64,000 nt of DNA from an uncultured Prevotella sp. GTDB taxonomy: Bacteria; Bacteroidota; Bacteroidia; Bacteroidales; Bacteroidaceae. Positions 59,847 to 64,000 of this stretch are shown here, piece by piece. The stretch's first letter is position 1; every line of letters begins with the position of its first letter. The translations under genes and the position numbers were made by a program. Where the stretch lies: the NCBI GenBank assembly GCA_944319935.1, contig CALUFM010000007.1:62001-126000 (forward strand). Reading direction: 5' to 3'. Below the pieces are notes generated by a model. That model was not told the DNA's origin. It ran no database searches and was given only the letters and a program-made list of their open reading frames with translations.

Positions 59847-62024
59847 CTATTTCCTGATATATTTCTTTCCGTTTACTATTACTATGCCCTTGTAGTCCTT
59901 GCCAACGCGCATCCCGGCGATGTTGTATGCAATGTTGTTTGCGGTTGTTCCGCTTTCAGTTTCTGCGTTTGTTATACCGGTGCTTTCCTCCAAGTGAGCC
60001 TTGAAAAAGTCCATGTAAACGTTGTACCAGTCGGCGGGCGTCTCGTGCTGGCACTCCGGGTTGACTACGTAATGCTTCTCCTCAGACTTGAAGTTGTTGT
60101 AAGGAGCGAAGTTGGTGTGTGGCGGGCAGACGGGGTCTTGCAGTCCCATGGCCGTCGTTACGGGGCATGTCACGAGCGTGGCGAGGTTCTTCGTGTCGAA
60201 GTAAGACAGGAACCTGTACATCTCCTCGTCGCTCATCGAGAGCTTTTCTTGCATTGCCTTAGCTGTGGAGGCGGGCCACGAGCCAACCTTGAAATAGTCG
60301 GGGAAGTCACCCATGAACTGAATGCTCGGCGCGATGGCGTTCAGGCGGTCGTCGCCGAGGGCAGCCCCGGCGATGGCGAACGCGCCGCCCTGCGAACCGC
60401 CTGTCATGAATATGTTTTCCTTCTGCACGTTGTCCTGCGAGCAGACGAAGTCGATTGAGCGCACTACGTCCATGTAAGCACCGCGGTAATAGTAAGTGTC
60501 CTTGTCGCCGAAGTTGTAGGCGAACCATTCGTTAGGCTGGTAGTCCTCGCCGTAGAAAGCGTTTTCGTCCTTGTAAGGGTCGCGGTTGTTGACGAGTTGT
60601 CCGCGGTTGCTGATGTTCAGTTCTATCCATTCGGGGTTGCCGTTGGTGTCTGGTATGTAGATTTGCGACAGTCCGCCGCTGTCATATCCGTTCTGTGTGA
60701 TGACTACGGGGTATGTGCCTTCGGCCTTCGGCACGGCGTAATAGCCGCGTATGGTGACGGGTTTGCCGTCGCCGTTTCCGATTGACTGCATCTCTACGAA
60801 GTAGATGTTGCGCGCGCCTGTTGACAAGTCTTCCTGTAAAGTGAGCTTCGCGTCGATTGGTATGGCTGCGAGTTCCGCCTTGGCCTGTGCCCAGAAGTCG
60901 TTGAAGTCGGGCTGCATGTCTGGCTCAGAGATGATGGCCGTGGGGTTGTAACCAATGTTGAAGTCGCGCACGAGGCCGTAGTTGGCCTCCACTACGGCGT
61001 GGTAGAAGCCGGGCTTGAGGTCGAGCGGAATGGTGACGGCCTGTGTGCCGCCCGCCGGGACGGTCACTTCCTTGGTGTAAGTGTCAACGTCCTCATACGC
61101 GTCGGTGCGCAGTTTTACGGTTACGCTGGTAGTCATGTCCTTGCCTTCGAGGCTTTGCAGGTTTACCGTTATCTGCGGGTTTTCGCCCTCTTCCCAGCAT
61201 TTCACGGCGTCTGCGGCCAGCGTGCAGCTCATTGAAGGGATTTGCGCGGGGTCGATAAGGTCAACGCTTGTGAGGTTGAAACCGATGCCTGAAACGATGC
61301 AGCCGCCCTTCTGAAGTTCTGCGAGCATGGCGTCGGTGATGTCAAATTCAAAGAATGAAGCCGTAAGCTGCACGTAGTCGGTGGCGTCGGGCATGTCAGT
61401 CCACGTCCCGGTGGATATGTGTCCTTGCGCCCCGATGGCGAGGTTGGAGTAGTTGAAGCGCAGTTTCCAGCCGGCTTGCGCGTCGGCGAAGGCGGCAGCG
61501 TCTATTGTCTGCCAGCCGTTCTGCGCCCCCTCGCTCCAGTCTATGGTTTTGTCGCCCGTCCATATGGTGTGTACCGGGTCGCCCTTCTCGCCCTCGCCAA
61601 GCTCCTGCTTGTGTATGAGGTCGATGCTCGTTGCGGTGAAGCCGCAGCCGGTAACGACAAAACCGTTGGCCTTGATTTCGTTAACCACGTCTTCGGTCAA
61701 GGTGATGCGCGCCTCGTAAGGCATCGTTGCGTCTTTTTGCAGTTGCACTCCTACGCCTGGGGTGAACTCCGCCCAGCCTTCTGTTTTGCGCAAAGATATT
61801 TGCGGCCAGTCGGTAGTCTGCGACACGGCGGTCACGGTAATGGCAAGCTCGTCGCCTGATGCGGCCTGCTGAAGGCCGTCGGCTGCGACTTGCTGGCCGC
61901 CGCCCCAACCGTCGGTACAGGTCAGCGTGCCGCTCCACAACGGGATTTTCACGTCCACGGTCGCTGCCTTTACGCATGTTGCGCAAAGCAGCAGCAACAT
62001 GGCGAGTAATGATTCCTGTTTCAT
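59847..62024 (-). CDS. Acetyl xylan esterase-like (CE7-type) carbohydrate esterase with two N-terminal binding-type modules
   Basis: 725 residues with a signal peptide (ending near CVKA). Two modules of about 110-125 residues come first: IPLWSGTLTCTDGWGGGQQV to FVVTGCGFTATSIDLI, then HTIWTGDKTIDWSEGAQNGW to CIVSGIGFNLTSVDLI. They match the modules of the 47009 and 54728 proteins. A beta-rich linker domain (about 275-365) leads to an alpha/beta-hydrolase (about 370-685) of acetyl xylan esterase type. The nucleophile Ser lies in TGGSQGGAF, the Asp in GLQDPVCPP and the His in PECQHETP. The C-terminus IAYNIAGMRVGKDYKGIVIV is the short sorting-type motif. It probably removes acetyl groups from acetylated (gluco)mannan. 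It has its own promoter, so it is separate from the SusCD operon. Confidence 0.85.
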   Translation of the reverse strand: MKQESLLAMLLLLCATCVKAATVDVKIPLWSGTLTCTDGWGGGQQVAADGLQQAASGDELAITVTAVSQTTDWPQISLRKTEGWAEFTPGVGVQLQKDATMPYEARITLTEDVVNEIKANGFVVTGCGFTATSIDLIHKQELGEGEKGDPVHTIWTGDKTIDWSEGAQNGWQTIDAAAFADAQAGWKLRFNYSNLAIGAQGHISTGTWTDMPDATDYVQLTASFFEFDITDAMLAELQKGGCIVSGIGFNLTSVDLIDPAQIPSMSCTLAADAVKCWEEGENPQITVNLQSLEGKDMTTSVTVKLRTDAYEDVDTYTKEVTVPAGGTQAVTIPLDLKPGFYHAVVEANYGLVRDFNIGYNPTAIISEPDMQPDFNDFWAQAKAELAAIPIDAKLTLQEDLSTGARNIYFVEMQSIGNGDGKPVTIRGYYAVPKAEGTYPVVITQNGYDSGGLSQIYIPDTNGNPEWIELNISNRGQLVNNRDPYKDENAFYGEDYQPNEWFAYNFGDKDTYYYRGAYMDVVRSIDFVCSQDNVQKENIFMTGGSQGGAFAIAGAALGDDRLNAIAPSIQFMGDFPDYFKVGSWPASTAKAMQEKLSMSDEEMYRFLSYFDTKNLATLVTCPVTTAMGLQDPVCPPHTNFAPYNNFKSEEKHYVVNPECQHETPADWYNVYMDFFKAHLEESTGITNAETESGTTANNIAYNIAGMRVGKDYKGIVIVNGKKYIRK

Positions 62025-62077
62025 AGTCGTTTATTTGTTTAGGTGAATAATTATTGCCCAAGGCAAGTTTCCGGTTG

Positions 62078-62109
62078 CAAAATTATCGCAGAGGGCATCG
62101 TTTGCCAAA
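62078..62109 (-). promoter_or_regulatory. Promoter of the esterase gene
   Basis: On the minus strand: -33 TTTG (62106-62109), a 20-base spacer and -7 TAATTTTG (62078-62085). Confidence 0.75.
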
Positions 62110-62214
62110 TACAATCTTGTCGGTTGATGGTACTTTTCCCGTTTCCTGTGGTTTTGTCGTCCGTGTGCAAATATGTTGGAGGCCGGCGGAGGGGGACACG
62201 GTGTGGCGGATGGC

Positions 62215-62310
62215 TTTCCAAAAGGTTGTCTTTCGCGTTGCAAAAGGCCGTCAATCAGCTTCTAAAATGCCGTCTTTTGGAAATTGAAAGACGACCACTT
62301 GGCAACGTGT
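62215..62310. repeat. AAAAGGCC-type intergenic repeat
   Basis: Units such as CCAAAAGGTTGTCTTTCGCG, GCAAAAGGCCGTCAATCAGC and AAAATGCCGTCTTTTGGAAA lie between divergent genes. The rest of 62025-62574 is promoter and leader sequence. Confidence 0.6.
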
Positions 62311-62494
62311 TGATTTTCAATATGTTGCACGGCGATTTCTGTATTCCTCGCAACATGGTGTAAAGCGTGGCGTGGCTGGCAGCCTGTATATAATAACAAG
62401 GTGTAAATTGACGCCCGTTTGCGAGCGTTTCATTATGCGTTCGTGGCATTATCACGGCTTGTAAGGAAAAGTATTGTTTTGTGATAAAATTGTA

Positions 62495-62526
62495 TTTGTG
62501 ATTGATTTCACAAGTTTGTAATTTTG
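62495..62526 (+). promoter_or_regulatory. Promoter of the second GH26 gene
   Basis: -33 TTTG at 62495-62498, a 20-base spacer and -7 TAATTTTG at 62519-62526, about 48 bases before the ATG. Confidence 0.75.
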
Positions 62527-62574
62527 CAAACGAATTAACCTTACAAGTGGAATTAACCGTTTAAACAATTTACA

Positions 62575-63732
62575 ATGAACCTGAAAGCAAGGATATTATC
62601 ATTATTTTGCCTGTCGGCGGCACTGATGTGCCCCATGGCAGCCGGCGCGCAGCAAGGTGGCGGACGGCAAGGCTGCAAGACAGACGGCAAGAAGCACACG
62701 GCTGAGGCGCGCGCCATGCTGGCCACGTTGAGGGCTCTGCCCGCCAAGGGCGTGTTCATGTTCGGCCACCACGACGATCCTGTTTACGGCATCGGGTGGG
62801 AGAACGAGCCGGGGCGCAGCGACGTGAAGAGCGTCTGCGGCGACTGGCCGGCCGTGATGTCGTTTGACCTCGGGCGCATAGAGCGCGGCGGCGACAAGAA
62901 CATTGACGGCGTGCCGTTCGGCAAAATAAGGCAAGAGGCCGTGGCGCAGTACGCCCGCGGCGGCATGGTGGCCTTCAGTTGGCATGCCGACAACCCCGTG
63001 ACGGGCAACGACTCGTGGGACACGTCTGACACGACGGCCGTGCGCTCGGTCATGCCCGGCGGCAAGAACCACGGCAAGTTCATCTCGTGGCTCGACCGTG
63101 TGGCCGACTTCCTGAACTCCATCAGGACGGCTGACGGCGTGAAAGTGCCCGTCATTTTCCGCCCCTGGCACGAGCATACGGGCAGTTGGTTCTGGTGGGG
63201 GCAGGACCTTTGCACGGACGAAGAATATGCCGCCCTGTGGCAGATGACTTACAAGCGCATGCGCGAGAAAGGCGCGGACCAGGTGATTTGGGCTTATTCG
63301 CCCGGTCTTGAGCCGCAAGACTCAGCCGCCTACCTTGAGCGTTACCCCGGCGACGGCATCGTTGACCTTATCGGGGTGGACTGCTACCAGTTTGACAAGC
63401 GCGCCGACTACATAGCCAACCTCGACCGCATGTTGCGCATAATGACCGAGGTGAGCAAGGCTCACGGCAAGCCAATGGCCGTGACAGAGACCGGACTTGA
63501 GGGCTTGGCCGACCCTGCGTGGTGGACGGGGACGCTGATGCCAATCATCGAGAAATACCCCATCAGCTACGTACTCGTCTGGCGCAACGCGCACGACAAG
63601 CCTGGACACTTCTACGCCCCATACCCCGGACAAGCCTCGGCGGCCGACTTCGTGAAGTTCTACAACGACGGGCGCACGCTGTTTGCAAAGGACATGGAGA
63701 AGGCTTTAAAAAGTAAAAAGGTAAAAGAATAA
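62575..63732 (+). CDS. GH26 beta-mannanase / mannobiose-forming enzyme, secreted
   Basis: 385 residues with a signal peptide ending near AGAQQ. GH26 features: KGVFMFGHHDDPVYGIGW, the WHADNP segment, the acid/base Glu in VIFRPWHEHTGSWFWWG and the nucleophile Glu in MAVTETGLEG. It is only distantly similar to the first GH26 and resembles Bacteroides ManA-type enzymes that release mannobiose, which suits the GH130 gene 21 bases downstream. The C-terminal residues KSKKVKE and the stop are encoded by a GTAAAA-type repeat. It has its own promoter. Confidence 0.93.
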   Translation: MNLKARILSLFCLSAALMCPMAAGAQQGGGRQGCKTDGKKHTAEARAMLATLRALPAKGVFMFGHHDDPVYGIGWENEPGRSDVKSVCGDWPAVMSFDLGRIERGGDKNIDGVPFGKIRQEAVAQYARGGMVAFSWHADNPVTGNDSWDTSDTTAVRSVMPGGKNHGKFISWLDRVADFLNSIRTADGVKVPVIFRPWHEHTGSWFWWGQDLCTDEEYAALWQMTYKRMREKGADQVIWAYSPGLEPQDSAAYLERYPGDGIVDLIGVDCYQFDKRADYIANLDRMLRIMTEVSKAHGKPMAVTETGLEGLADPAWWTGTLMPIIEKYPISYVLVWRNAHDKPGHFYAPYPGQASAADFVKFYNDGRTLFAKDMEKALKSKKVKE

Positions 63733-63745
63733 AAAAGTAAAAAGA
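63710..63745 (+). repeat. GTAAAA-type repeat at the end of the second GH26 gene
   Basis: AAAAGTAAAAAGGTAAAAG and AAAAAAGTAAAAAG steps span the GH26 stop codon. They resemble one arm of the inverted repeat at 38160-38280. Confidence 0.55.
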
Positions 63746-63753
63746 TATTCCAT

Positions 63754-64000
63754 ATGAAAAGCTTTGACGAGAAACTGAAAGATTTGCAGGCACGCCACGA
63801 GGCGTTGCTTGCGCGCAAGAACGAGCCGGAAAGCGAGGGCAACGGCGTGTTCACACGTTACAAATATCCGATAATCACCGCGGCGCACACGCCCTTGTTC
63901 TGGCGTTACGACCTTGACGAGCGTTCCAATCCGCATCTGATGGAGCGCATCGGCATGAACGCCGCACTCAATTCGGGCGCAATCAAGCTCAATGGCAAGT
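63754..64000 (+). CDS. GH130 beta-1,4-mannosylglucose / manno-oligosaccharide phosphorylase, N-terminal part
   Basis: 82 codons are in the window and the frame is open to the edge. The start MKSFDEKLKDLQARHEALLA, then GVFTRYKYPIITAAHTPLFW and NPHLMERIGMNAALNSGAIK match the N-terminus of GH130 subfamily 1, such as 4-O-beta-D-mannosyl-D-glucose phosphorylase. The family splits a mannosyl disaccharide with phosphate to give mannose-1-phosphate in the cytoplasm. It follows the GH26 gene by 21 bases and is probably in its operon. Confidence 0.9.
   Translation, partial: MKSFDEKLKDLQARHEALLARKNEPESEGNGVFTRYKYPIITAAHTPLFWRYDLDERSNPHLMERIGMNAALNSGAIKLNGK

Noticed and set aside
6815..62310. AAAAGGCC repeat arrays as CRISPR candidates
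   Set aside because: Units are degenerate, in both orientations, without constant spacers or cas genes.
1..64000. tRNA, rRNA or riboswitch genes
   Set aside because: I looked for conserved cores in the gaps and saw none that I could support; the gaps are accounted for by repeats, promoters and terminators.

Overview
The window is a stretch of a Bacteroidales chromosome, most like Prevotellaceae. The evidence is a full SusC/SusD polysaccharide utilisation locus, type IX secretion genes (porT, porW/sprE, porX, gldH), Bacteroidetes promoters (-33 TTTG, about 20 bases, -7 TAnnTTTG), absence of Shine-Dalgarno sequences, and the AAAAGGCC-type intergenic repeats I associate with Prevotella. Base composition looks roughly 50% G+C, except for a clearly AT-richer restriction-modification island (about 20.7-23.6 kb). 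I saw no rRNA, tRNA or CRISPR.

Layout. 1-5.9 kb: the 3' end of an aminotransferase gene, then a TonB-energising operon (exbB, two exbD, tonB) with a PstS-like binding protein and a TPR protein. 5.9-7.4 kb: a gene-free, repeat-rich region. 7.4-9.6 kb: a large secreted protein of interleaved Ig-like repeats. 10-15 kb: ldhA, pncB, a ferredoxin and a XylE-type sugar porter. 16-17.3 kb: a HigBA toxin-antitoxin pair and a YbaN-like membrane protein whose last codons and stop lie in a repeat element. 17.4-20.5 kb: holB, ricT, gldH. 20.8-23.6 kb: a restriction enzyme overlapping a fusion of two DNA methyltransferases. 23.9-33.7 kb: aroA, porW/sprE, porX, tsaE, porT and a 5'-nucleotidase split over two genes. 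33.9-41.4 kb: rplS, a CapA lipoprotein, an NlpC/P60 peptidase, a stand-alone AICAR transformylase, a MATE exporter, an HD hydrolase and a glutaredoxin-like protein. 41.6-45 kb: an 838-residue protein with two complete ADP-ribosylglycohydrolase domains around a phosphatase-like domain whose catalytic Cys is Ser, beside a vWA protein. 45.8-64 kb: a polysaccharide utilisation locus.

The utilisation locus has two GH26 mannanases, SusC, SusD, a surface glycan-binding lipoprotein, a GH36 alpha-galactosidase, a CE7-type acetyl esterase, an AraC regulator and the start of a GH130 phosphorylase. Together these point to acetylated galactomannan or galactoglucomannan: the backbone is cut by GH26, side chains and acetyls are removed by GH36 and CE7, oligosaccharides enter through SusCD powered by ExbBD-TonB, and GH130 phosphorolyses the mannosyl product. 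Three locus proteins share a repeated module of about 100-120 residues (seven copies) that is a candidate carbohydrate-binding fold.

The most unusual items are the double ADP-ribosylglycohydrolase/pseudophosphatase with its vWA neighbour, the double-methyltransferase restriction system, the shared module family, and several dispersed repeat families, including a MITE-like element that supplies the end of a gene.
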